This document shows, in pieces, positions 35,506 to 43,530 of a stretch of 64,000 nt of DNA (position 1 is its first letter; each line of letters starts with the position of its first letter). Below the pieces are notes generated by a model. It had not been told where the DNA came from and made no database searches. It saw nothing but the letters and a program-made list of their open reading frames with translations. Position numbers and translations under genes: made by a program. Source of the stretch: Asanoa hainanensis (GTDB lineage: Bacteria; Actinomycetota; Actinomycetes; Mycobacteriales; Micromonosporaceae); assembly GCF_900188485.1 (NCBI RefSeq), contig NZ_FZPH01000004.1, positions 411,552-475,551 on the forward strand, given 5' to 3'.

Positions 35506-36801
35506 TCAGAAGGCGCCCTGGGTCGCGGCGTCCTTGATGAACTGGTCCCAGGCGGCGGCCGCGTTCGCCTCGCCGTTCTCGTAGGCCCGGAGGGCCGGCT
35601 CCATCGCCTGCTCCTTCACGGCCTGGTGCTTCGGGCCGAGGTGGACCGGCTTGATGCCCTCGACGCTGCCGCCGAAGATCTTGCCAGTCGGCGCGTCACT
35701 GAAGTACGGGTTCGTGTACGACTGGAAGTCCGGGTTCTTCAGCGCTTCCAGGTTGGTCGGCAGTGGGCCCTTGAGCTTGAACGCCGCCACCTGGCTGCTC
35801 GCGCTGGTCAGGTACTCGGCCAGCTTCGCGGCCTCGGCCTTGTGCTTCCCCCGTTCAGGCACACCGAGCCACGAGCCACCCCAGTTGCCGGACTTGCCGG
35901 GCACACCGGCGACGTCCCACTTGCCCTTGTTCTCCGGACCGGAGTTGTCCTGCACGATGCCGAGCATCCACGAAGGACAGAAGGTCGCGGCGAACGTGCC
36001 CTGCTTGAAGCCGGCGCTCCACTCCGGCGACCAGGTGGCCGTCTTCGCGGTGATGTTGGCGTCGACCATCTGCAGCGAGGTGTCCCACGCCTGCTTCACC
36101 GACGCGCTCTTGTCCGCGACGATGTTGTCCTCGGCGTCGTAGAAGATGTCGCCGCCGATCTGCATGGTGATCGCGCTGGCCGCGGTGGTGACCGAGTCGA
36201 GCAGGCCCTTGCCGGTCTTCTCGCGGTACTTCTTGCCGGTCTCGATGAACGCCGGCCAGTCGGGCCAGAGCGCGGTGACGGCGTCGCGCTCGACCGGCAG
36301 GCCAGCCGCCTTGAACAGGTCGGTGCGGTAGCAGACCGCCAGGCTGCCGACGTCGGTGGGCAGGCCCATCAGCCGCCCGTCGGCGGCCTTGCCCAGCTCC
36401 CACTTCCACGGCAGGTATTCCGTGCTGTGGTCCTTGACCAGCGGCGTCAGGTCGGCCCAGTTGGCCGGGTTGGTCTTGAACTCGTTGAGGATGCCCTCTT
36501 CGAGTGCGACGACGTCGGCGACGCCCTTGCCGGTGGCCAGGCTGCGCACGATCTTGGGGCGGTACTCGTTGAGCTGGGCGGTCTTGCGCAGCTCGACCTT
36601 GATGCCGGTGTCCTTCTCGTACTGCTTGACCAGTTCGTCATAGCCGAACTCGCCGAAGGTCTCGACGACCAGCTTGTCGGGCTTGCCGCCGGCAGTGGTG
36701 CCGCTGTCGCCCTCGTCACTGCCACAGGCAGTGACGCCGAGCACGAGTGCGGTACCTGCGGCGAGCGCGACCAGCTTGCTTCCGCGTCCGCTGACGCTCA
36801 T
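35506..36801 (-). CDS. cebE: Extracellular sugar-binding lipoprotein, CebE-like
   Basis: 431 residues with a lipoprotein signal: hydrophobic segment residues 10-22 and lipobox GVTAC with Cys26 to be lipidated. The rest is a family 1 extracellular solute-binding protein (LVVETFGEFGYDELVKQYEK, DVVALEEGILNEF). It should catch cello-oligosaccharides for CebFG. A GAGAGGGG ribosome site precedes the ATG. First gene of the ceb operon; three CebR-type boxes lie 81-171 bases upstream. Confidence 0.92.
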   Translation of the reverse strand: MSVSGRGSKLVALAAGTALVLGVTACGSDEGDSGTTAGGKPDKLVVETFGEFGYDELVKQYEKDTGIKVELRKTAQLNEYRPKIVRSLATGKGVADVVALEEGILNEFKTNPANWADLTPLVKDHSTEYLPWKWELGKAADGRLMGLPTDVGSLAVCYRTDLFKAAGLPVERDAVTALWPDWPAFIETGKKYREKTGKGLLDSVTTAASAITMQIGGDIFYDAEDNIVADKSASVKQAWDTSLQMVDANITAKTATWSPEWSAGFKQGTFAATFCPSWMLGIVQDNSGPENKGKWDVAGVPGKSGNWGGSWLGVPERGKHKAEAAKLAEYLTSASSQVAAFKLKGPLPTNLEALKNPDFQSYTNPYFSDAPTGKIFGGSVEGIKPVHLGPKHQAVKEQAMEPALRAYENGEANAAAAWDQFIKDAATQGAF

Positions 36802-36881
36802 CCAGGACCCCTCTCAGGTCAGGAGATGCAAGTGGTGGGGTTGGTCAGGCGAAACCCGGATGCGTCGTGTTCCACGGTTCC

Positions 36882-36895
36882 CGGGAGCGCTCCCA
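36882..36895. promoter_or_regulatory. CebR operator 1
   Basis: CGGGAGCGCTCCCA matches the 14-base CebR palindrome TGGGAGCGCTCCCA in 13 of 14 positions. It is 81 bases upstream of the cebE start, placed to block the cebE promoter. Confidence 0.75.
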
Positions 36896-36936
36896 CGAGA
36901 TTGCCGACAGGTTTCGCCGGCGTCAATACCAATCGA

Positions 36937-36950
36937 TGGGAGCGTTCCCA
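36937..36950. promoter_or_regulatory. CebR operator 2
   Basis: TGGGAGCGTTCCCA, 13 of 14 positions of the CebR box. It lies 55 bases (about five helical turns) from operator 1. Confidence 0.75.
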
Positions 36951-36958
36951 TATCGTTA

Positions 36959-36972
36959 TGGGAGCGCTCTCT
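36959..36972. promoter_or_regulatory. CebR operator 3
   Basis: TGGGAGCGCTCTCT, 12 of 14 positions of the CebR box, 22 bases (two helical turns) from operator 2. This pair is closest to the divergent gene at 37059 and might affect it. Confidence 0.6.
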
Positions 36973-37058
36973 GGGCGCGGTCGGTGAGACCCGTTCTACG
37001 CATTGGCGCTGTTGGCAGGTACCTTCGGTGGCCGTACGGGGGGAAGTGATGGTTTTTC

Positions 37059-39638
37059 ATGGCAAGCTCAGGCGAGCCGGTTTCCGCGCGCAACGTGATC
37101 CACACACCGGACCGCAGGTTACGGGTGTTCGTCTCGTCGACGCTGGAAGAGCTCGAGCCTGAGCGACTCGCCGTCCGGGACGCCATCTCCCGCATGCGCC
37201 TGGTCCCGGTGATGTTCGAGCTGGGCGCCCGACCGCACGCGCCGCGCGACGTCTACCGGGCGTACCTGCAGCAGAGCCAGCTCTTCATCGGCGTCTACTG
37301 GGAGAGCTACGGCTGGCTGGGGCCCGAGGCCACCGTCTCCGGCCTCGAGGACGAGTTCCGGATGTCCGGTCACCTGCCGAAGCTGATCTACGTCAAGTCA
37401 CCGGCGCCGAACCGCGACCCGCGACTGACCGCGCTGCTCGACCGGATCCGGGACGACGCCCGGGTCAGCTACCGGCATTTCCACTCGGCCGACGAGCTGC
37501 GGCGCGTGGTCGGCGAGGACATCGCGCTGCTGCTCACCGAGCGGTTCAACCCACGGCCCGCCCAGCCGGCCGAGCCGGAGCCGCTGCCGCGCGACGAGCT
37601 GCCCATCCCGCCGAACCCGCTGCTCGGCCGCACGGCCGAACAGCGGGCGTTGCTGGACCTGTTGACCGACCAGGACGTGCGCCTCGTCACGCTGATCGGC
37701 CCGGGCGGAGTGGGCAAGACCCGGCTGGCGATGGAGCTCGGCTCCGCGCTGCGCGACACCTTCACCGACGGTGTGCGGTTCGTCGACCTGTCCGCGGTCA
37801 CCGACCCCGCGCTGGTGCCGGCCGCGCTCGCGCAGTCGCTCGGGCTGCGTACCGTGCCCAACCGTCCCCCGATCGAGGACCTCGTCACCTACCTGCGCAA
37901 CCGCTCGCTGCTGCTGGTCGTCGACAACATGGAGCACGTCGCGGACGCCTCGCCCGTGCTCGGTGCCGTGCTCAGCGCGGCCTCCGGCGTCACGATCCTG
38001 GCGACCAGCCGGGTCCCGCTGCGGCTGACCGGCGAGCACGTGTTCGCCGTGCCGCCGCTACCCGTGCCGGCGGTCAACGAGGACCCGACGACGGCGGTCC
38101 GCCGCGACGGCGCGGCCCGGCTGTTCGTCGAGCGGGCCCGCGCGGTCAAGGCCGACTTCGCCGTCAGCCCGGAGAACGCGGTGGCGATCGCCGAGATCGT
38201 CCGCCGGCTCGACGGCCTGCCGCTGGCCGTCGAGCTCGCCGCCGCCAAGGTCCGGGTGCTCACCCCGCAGGCCCTGCTCAACCGGCTGACCAGCCGGCTC
38301 GGCACGCTCACCGGCGGCGCCCGCGACCTGCCGACCCGCCAGCGCACGCTGCGCGACGCCATCGCCTGGAGCTACCAGCTGCTGCCCCGGCGCGAGCAGG
38401 AGCTGTTCGCCCGCCTCGGGGTGTTCGCCGGCGGTTTCGACCTCGACGCCGCCCGCGCGGTCGCCGGCGTGCCCGCGCGCTACGCCGGCCTGGACGCGCT
38501 CACCTCGCTGGTCGAGAGCAGCCTGGTCAAGCAGGAGACGGGCGACCGCGAGCCGCGTTTCACGATGCTCGGCATCATCCGCGACTTCGCCCTCGAGCGG
38601 CTGCGCGAGGTCGGCGACTGGAAGGACACCCACGACCGGCACGCCCGGCACTACCTGGAGTTCGCGGAGCGAACCTCACCGCCGCTGGGCCGCACGACGA
38701 CCAACCCCCAGTCGCTCGACGTGCTGGAGAGCGAGCAGGACAACCTGCGGGCGGCGATGACCTGGTTCATCGACACCGACCAGCTCGAGGACGCGGTCCG
38801 GCTCGGTTGGGTGGTCTGGGTCCTCTGGTGGATCCGCGGCCGCAGCGACGAGGGCGCGCGCCACATCGAACGGGTGCTGGAGAAGGCGGAGGCGCTGTCC
38901 CCCAAGGCGTACGCCCGGCTGATCTTCGGCGACGGCGCGATGTCGTTCATCACCGGGCAGCTCGTCCGGGGCCGGACGCAGCTCGAGAAGGCGCTGCCGC
39001 TGCTGCGCGAGATCGGCGACGAGGACGCCACCGCGCGGACGGCCGGGATGCTCGGCCAGCTCGCCCTGGCCCGCGGCGACTACGACCTGGCCCGCGAGCT
39101 GCTGGAGGAGACCCGGCAGATCAGCGAGCGGCTGGGCGAAGAGTGGATGATCGCGCTCTACTACACCCGGCTCGGCCTGGTGCCCCTGGGCGAGGGCGAC
39201 TTCGCCTCCGCGACCGAGCACTTCGCACACGGGTTGCGGCTCGCCCGCAAGACCAACGACCACCTCGGCGAGGTCGTCGCGCACTACAGCCTGGCCGTCA
39301 CGGCGCTCGCCAGCGGCGACGCGGACACCGCGGCCACCCAGCTGCGCTCGGGCCTGCGGGTCGCGGCCGACGCCGGCGACGAGGCCGGTGCCGCGCTGTT
39401 CCTGGAGGCGATGGCCAACCTGGCGGCGCGGGACGGCGCGATCGACCGGGCGGTCCGGTTGGTCGCGGCAGCCCGCAAGCTGCAGACCGTCACGGGCGCG
39501 GCCTGGATGCGGGCGTACGTGCCGGCCTGGCCGACCGGCGGCGAACCCGAGCTGGACGCGGCCCGCCATCCCGGGGCGTGGGCATTGGGCACCGCGGACA
39601 ACCTGGGTTCGGCCGTGGCCTACGCGCTGGAGGGCTAG
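37059..39638 (+). CDS. DUF4062-STAND ATPase-TPR protein
   Basis: 859 residues: an N-terminal DUF4062 domain (RVFVSSTLEELEPERLAVRD, QSQLFIGVYWESYGW; about 20-165), a STAND/NB-ARC ATPase with Walker A GPGGVGKT at 214-221 and Walker B LLLVVDNMEH, a winged-helix part, and TPR-like repeats to the end. There is no DNA-binding domain at the C-terminus, unlike LAL regulators. Proteins of this architecture are known or suspected signal-triggered switches, some in phage or cell-death systems; that role is inference here. It is divergent from cebE and starts after GGGGGAAG. Confidence 0.82.
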   Translation: MASSGEPVSARNVIHTPDRRLRVFVSSTLEELEPERLAVRDAISRMRLVPVMFELGARPHAPRDVYRAYLQQSQLFIGVYWESYGWLGPEATVSGLEDEFRMSGHLPKLIYVKSPAPNRDPRLTALLDRIRDDARVSYRHFHSADELRRVVGEDIALLLTERFNPRPAQPAEPEPLPRDELPIPPNPLLGRTAEQRALLDLLTDQDVRLVTLIGPGGVGKTRLAMELGSALRDTFTDGVRFVDLSAVTDPALVPAALAQSLGLRTVPNRPPIEDLVTYLRNRSLLLVVDNMEHVADASPVLGAVLSAASGVTILATSRVPLRLTGEHVFAVPPLPVPAVNEDPTTAVRRDGAARLFVERARAVKADFAVSPENAVAIAEIVRRLDGLPLAVELAAAKVRVLTPQALLNRLTSRLGTLTGGARDLPTRQRTLRDAIAWSYQLLPRREQELFARLGVFAGGFDLDAARAVAGVPARYAGLDALTSLVESSLVKQETGDREPRFTMLGIIRDFALERLREVGDWKDTHDRHARHYLEFAERTSPPLGRTTTNPQSLDVLESEQDNLRAAMTWFIDTDQLEDAVRLGWVVWVLWWIRGRSDEGARHIERVLEKAEALSPKAYARLIFGDGAMSFITGQLVRGRTQLEKALPLLREIGDEDATARTAGMLGQLALARGDYDLARELLEETRQISERLGEEWMIALYYTRLGLVPLGEGDFASATEHFAHGLRLARKTNDHLGEVVAHYSLAVTALASGDADTAATQLRSGLRVAADAGDEAGAALFLEAMANLAARDGAIDRAVRLVAAARKLQTVTGAAWMRAYVPAWPTGGEPELDAARHPGAWALGTADNLGSAVAYALEG

Positions 39639-39656
39639 CCGGTAACGTCCCGGCAC

Positions 39657-40367
39657 ATGACCTCTACCGCACTCGTCACCGGCGGTTCCCGTGGCATCGG
39701 GCGGGCCGTCGTGGAGCGGCTGGCCGCGGCCGGCCACCGCGTCGTCTTCACCTACCAGCGCGACAAGGTGGCCGCCGACGAGGTGGTCGCGAGCTGCCCG
39801 GGCTCTTTCGCGGTGCGGGCCGACCAGACGTCGTTGTCCTGTTTGGACGAGATGTTCGCGCCTGTCCAGGATGGACTCGACATCCTGGTCAACAACGTGG
39901 GCCTCATCGTGCCGGCGACGATCGCCGACGTCACGGCCGAGGAGTTCGACCGGGCGATGACGGCCAACACGTTGGTCCCGCTGCTGGCCGTCCAGCGGGC
40001 CGCCGCGCTGATGCGGGACGGCGGCCGGATCGTCAACATCTCCACCATCAACACGATCGCGCCGGCCCCGGGCAACGTCCTCTACTGCGCGAGCAAGGGC
40101 GCCCTGGAACAGGTGACGGCGGTGGCGGCCCGCGAGCTGGGACCGCGCGGCATCACCGTCAACACGGTCTCACCGGGCGCCACCGACACCGACCTCCTGC
40201 GGGCCCACAACTCCGCGGCGGAACTGGCCGAGTCGGCCGAGTGGAGCCCGCTGGGCCGGCTCGGACAGCCGCACGACGTGGCGGCGGTGGTCGCGTTCCT
40301 GACCACGGCGGACGCGGGCTGGATCACCGGCCAGAACATCCGCGCGACCGGAGGGCTGCTGATGTGA
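39657..40367 (+). CDS. SDR family oxidoreductase
   Basis: 236 residues of the classical short-chain dehydrogenase family: TGGSRGIGRA cofactor motif, NNVG, catalytic Ser (IVNISTINTIAPA) and YCASK with the Tyr/Lys pair, and GGLLM at the end. NADP preference is suggested by the basic YQRDK after strand 2. It begins 18 bases after the STAND gene; a weak operon link. It overlaps the next gene by GTGA. Confidence 0.92.
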   Translation: MTSTALVTGGSRGIGRAVVERLAAAGHRVVFTYQRDKVAADEVVASCPGSFAVRADQTSLSCLDEMFAPVQDGLDILVNNVGLIVPATIADVTAEEFDRAMTANTLVPLLAVQRAAALMRDGGRIVNISTINTIAPAPGNVLYCASKGALEQVTAVAARELGPRGITVNTVSPGATDTDLLRAHNSAAELAESAEWSPLGRLGQPHDVAAVVAFLTTADAGWITGQNIRATGGLLM

Positions 40368-40666
40368 GCCGGCCAAGCTCAGCGGGGTTGCTGCTGGTCG
40401 CCGTCGTCGAGTTCGCCGACGGGCACGCCGAGACCGGGCGGCGCTACGAGGACGCGGTGCTGGCGCTGCTCGGCCGGCACGGTGGCACGCTCGAACGCCG
40501 CACCCGGGGCACGGACGGCATGACCGAGGTGCACCTGATCCGGTTCGCGGCGCGCGCCGGACTCGAGTCCTTCATGGTCGACCCGGAGCGGCTCGCCCAC
40601 CGCGAAGCGATCGGCGAGGCCGCCCCGACGACCAGGGTGATCGAGGTGCTGGACGTCAGCGGGTGA
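40364..40666 (+). CDS. Small DUF1330-like protein
   Basis: 100 residues, GTG at 40364 overlapping the SDR stop. The ferredoxin-like pattern (LLLVAVVEFADGHAETGRRY, EDAVLALLGRHGGTLERRTR, EVHLIRFAARAGLESFMVDP) resembles DUF1330/EthD-type dimeric alpha-beta barrels. Such proteins often have small-molecule binding roles. Its 3' end overlaps the convergent TerB gene by 11 bases. Confidence 0.65.
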   Translation: MSRPSSAGLLLVAVVEFADGHAETGRRYEDAVLALLGRHGGTLERRTRGTDGMTEVHLIRFAARAGLESFMVDPERLAHREAIGEAAPTTRVIEVLDVSG

Positions 40667-41270
40667 TCGACTGCTCGACCGTGGCGATGACGCCGGTCGC
40701 GTGGGCCGGCGTCATGCCGAGCTGCGCGGCGATCCAGCCGATCGCCTCGCGCTCCGCCTGGTTGATCGGGCCGTCGGCCAGCGCGACCCGGACCGCGTTG
40801 GCCAGCTGGCGCTCGCAGGCGTCCTGGGTGAAGTTGGCGGCCAAGCCGCGCAACGGCTCGACCGCCAGCTCGGACGGCTGCTCGGCGTCGGCCATCAGCT
40901 GCGTCGCGTCGTAGCCGGGCTCGCCGGCCTCGCGGACCGCGTCGACCGCGGCGCGGACGGCGACCTCGGAGGCGCCGCCGGCGCGCAGCACCACGGCGGC
41001 GGCGGCGCGCATGCCGGCCGGCAGAGCGCTTTCCAGCTGCGCCGTCGTCGCGCGGCGCAGCACGATGGGGTCGTACTTGGTGCGGCAGGTCGTGCACTTG
41101 ACGATCTCGCCGACCTTGTCGAGCGGGATCACCGGCAGGAAGAAGAGCGTGAAGAACCGGCGGGCCGTGCGGTGCTCGTACGCCCGGTCGCCGCCGCAAT
41201 GCGGGCAATGGAACTGCCCTGTGCCGATCAACCCGAAGATGTAGAAGACCGACACACCAAAAATGATCAT
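40656..41270 (-). CDS. Zinc-ribbon protein with TerB-like domain
   Basis: 204 residues. A hydrophobic N-terminus (MIIFGVSVFYIFGLIGTG), a two-CxxC zinc ribbon (HCPHCGG and KCTTCRTKY), a second hydrophobic stretch (RRFFTLFFLPVIPL) and a C-terminal helical TerB-like domain (VRVALADGPINQAEREAIGW). TerB-like domains bind metals or act in stress signalling at membranes. Function not known. Confidence 0.75.
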   Translation of the reverse strand: MIIFGVSVFYIFGLIGTGQFHCPHCGGDRAYEHRTARRFFTLFFLPVIPLDKVGEIVKCTTCRTKYDPIVLRRATTAQLESALPAGMRAAAAVVLRAGGASEVAVRAAVDAVREAGEPGYDATQLMADAEQPSELAVEPLRGLAANFTQDACERQLANAVRVALADGPINQAEREAIGWIAAQLGMTPAHATGVIATVEQSITR

Positions 41271-41406
41271 TGCGACTCCGGGCTGAGGGGGACGGCTGTG
41301 ACCTGGGGGACCTTACCAACGCGGGGCCCCTCTTGCGGTCCGCTCGCGCCGTAGGGGACCATAGGCAAATGATCTCCAACCGAAAGGGCGTCGACGCCCT
41401 CGCGCG

Positions 41407-42240
41407 ATGACCGCGCCTACGCGGCGCAGTGACGCCGCGTTCTGGAATGTCGTTCCGGCCCGCCAGTACTGGCAGGAAGCCGTGACCATCCGTCGGGAGT
41501 GGCTCGACCACGGCCTGTCCACGTCGCCCGCCGACCGGGAAACCGCAGAGCGGTCCGTGGCCGCCGTCTACGCCCGGATGTCCCGACCCCGTCCCCGGTT
41601 CGAGTGGGTCGACTCCCCCGCCAAGGCCCTGGCCCTGGTCGACGGCTGGCCCACGCTGGACGACCTGTACCACTGGATCCGTGACCCGCGGGGCCGCCCG
41701 GCGCTGGCCAGCGACCTGGCCACGGTGGCGTCCCGGTTGCGGGCCGCGCTCAGTGCCGGTGTCGCGTACGCCGACCCGGAGCTGTCACCGGCCCGCAAGC
41801 CTGGCAAGAGCAAGGAACCGTGGCCGGAACTGCCGCCGCTGGACGCGCTGGATCGCGGCGTACCCCTGGCCGTGGTGTTGCACCAGTCCGTACGCGGATC
41901 GCTGCATCGCAGTCTGGGCAAGGGATTCCGGCAACCGGTGCGCGCCGCCCTGGGCCACGCCGCACCGGTCTGCTGGTACGGCCAGCAGGACGCCTGCTGG
42001 ATCGGCTACTACGACACCCTGCGGCGGCTCGGCCTGGCCGACTGGTCTCCCGGCACCACCGACCACTTCGGAGTGTGGGCCGACCTGACCCGCTCGTGCG
42101 GCTGGTGGTGGCCGGGCGAGCAGGTGTGCGTGCTGGTCGACCGGCCGGCCCGGGTGCGGGTGGAACCGGTGCCGGGCGGCCTGCACGACGAGGTCGCCCT
42201 GGCCTCGGTGGTCTACCGCGACGGCTGGCGGCCGGTCTAG
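41407..42240 (+). CDS. Hypothetical protein, DUF6745-like
   Basis: 277 residues with aromatic-rich C-terminal half: CWYGQQDACWIGYYDTLRRL, DLTRSCGWWWPGEQVCVLVD and VVYRDGWRPV at the very end. This GWWWP motif recalls the actinobacterial DUF6745 family (memory, unverified), but the usual sequence after DGW is missing, so it may be a shortened member. Cytoplasmic, function unknown. It converges with the PucR gene with a 4-base overlap. Confidence 0.6.
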   Translation: MTAPTRRSDAAFWNVVPARQYWQEAVTIRREWLDHGLSTSPADRETAERSVAAVYARMSRPRPRFEWVDSPAKALALVDGWPTLDDLYHWIRDPRGRPALASDLATVASRLRAALSAGVAYADPELSPARKPGKSKEPWPELPPLDALDRGVPLAVVLHQSVRGSLHRSLGKGFRQPVRAALGHAAPVCWYGQQDACWIGYYDTLRRLGLADWSPGTTDHFGVWADLTRSCGWWWPGEQVCVLVDRPARVRVEPVPGGLHDEVALASVVYRDGWRPV

Positions 42241-43433
42241 CCCCGCCAGTGCAGGATCTCGAGGGCCGCGCCGACTTCCACGGCGCGGCCCGCGAGGGGC
42301 CGGGGCAGCAGCCGGTCGGCGCGGGCCAGCCGCCGCAGCAGGGTGTTGCGGTGGGTGAACAGGCGGGCCGCCGCCCGGGAGGCGTTGCACTGCTCGGCGA
42401 TGAAGGCCCGCACAGCGGCCCGAAGCTCCACCGGCGCGCTCTCCAGCGCGCCCAACGTGCGGGTGACGAACCGGTCGGCGCCCTCCGCGTCCCGCGTGAC
42501 CAGCGCGACCAGCTCCACCTCGTCGAACGTCGCGAACCGGTGCGCCTGGGTGAGCCGGGCCAGCAGGCGCTGGGTGGTCAACGCGTCGTGATGGCTGCGG
42601 CGGAAGCCGTCGACGCCGGCCGCCGGTGAGCCGAGCGCGACCCGCACCGCGGGCAGGCGGTCCAGGGCCGCGCGCAGGTCACCCGCGTCGGGCCGGCCGT
42701 GCACCCACACCCAGCGGGTAGCAGCGCTGGCGATGACGCTCAGCGGCCGGGCCGCGCCGGCCAGGGCGTCGGCGGCCCGGTCGAGCTGGCGCGGGTCGGC
42801 GTCCGGGTCGTCCGTCCAGACCACCGCGGCTGTGTGGGTGCGGTCCAGGGCGTACCCGAGCCTGGTCTCCGCGCCCGTGATCGGTGCGCCGTCGAGCAGC
42901 AGGATGACCGTCTCGCGGCGTTCGGCGTGGCTGCCCTGGGTCAGGGCCGCCCGCTCGGCCCGCATCCGCAGCGAGATGGCGGCGACCGTGGCGTCGACGA
43001 ACGCGGCGATCGACCGCAGCGAGACGTCGAGCACCTCCCGCAGCTCGTCGGTGTCGCTGGTCAGCGAGCAGGCGATCTGCGTCCAGAGCCGGGCCGCGAC
43101 CGCCTCGCCGACCCGGTACGAGTCCAGTGCCGACTCGTCGAGCCCGCGGCGGACGAGATCCCGGGCGATCGCCAGCGGTGCCGCGTCGTCGTTGGCGGGC
43201 ACGGGCTGACCCGGCGCGCGTACGTTGGCGGCCGCCCAGAACAGCAGGTTGGACCGGTTGGTCCGGCGGGTGGCGGCGGCCAGCACCGGGTCGTCGGCGA
43301 TCGCGCGGCGCGCCTCACCGGCCAGCGTCGCCGCGTCGATCTCGGCCAGCCACTCGGGTCGCGGGTTGAGCGCGATCTCGGCGCCCTGCCGGATCAGCTC
43401 CCGCACCCGGGGCGACGGCGAGTCCCAGGACAT
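42237..43433 (-). CDS. PucR family transcriptional regulator
   Basis: 398 residues: an N-terminal regulatory part, a GGDEF-like degenerate domain in the middle, and the C-terminal PucR helix-turn-helix (AFIAEQCNASRAAARLFTHR, NTLLRRLARADRLL). ATG at 43433, 98 bases from the divergent monooxygenase gene at 43531, which is the likely target. Effector unknown. Confidence 0.85.
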   Translation of the reverse strand: MSWDSPSPRVRELIRQGAEIALNPRPEWLAEIDAATLAGEARRAIADDPVLAAATRRTNRSNLLFWAAANVRAPGQPVPANDDAAPLAIARDLVRRGLDESALDSYRVGEAVAARLWTQIACSLTSDTDELREVLDVSLRSIAAFVDATVAAISLRMRAERAALTQGSHAERRETVILLLDGAPITGAETRLGYALDRTHTAAVVWTDDPDADPRQLDRAADALAGAARPLSVIASAATRWVWVHGRPDAGDLRAALDRLPAVRVALGSPAAGVDGFRRSHHDALTTQRLLARLTQAHRFATFDEVELVALVTRDAEGADRFVTRTLGALESAPVELRAAVRAFIAEQCNASRAAARLFTHRNTLLRRLARADRLLPRPLAGRAVEVGAALEILHWRG

Positions 43434-43530
43434 GCCGGTCACGGTAGTGGTGCAGTTCGCACCTCGCCAGCCCTGATAACGGTGCAGATCGTCCGGCGCT
43501 CGCGCGGCGGGCACGGTCGACCATGAACAG

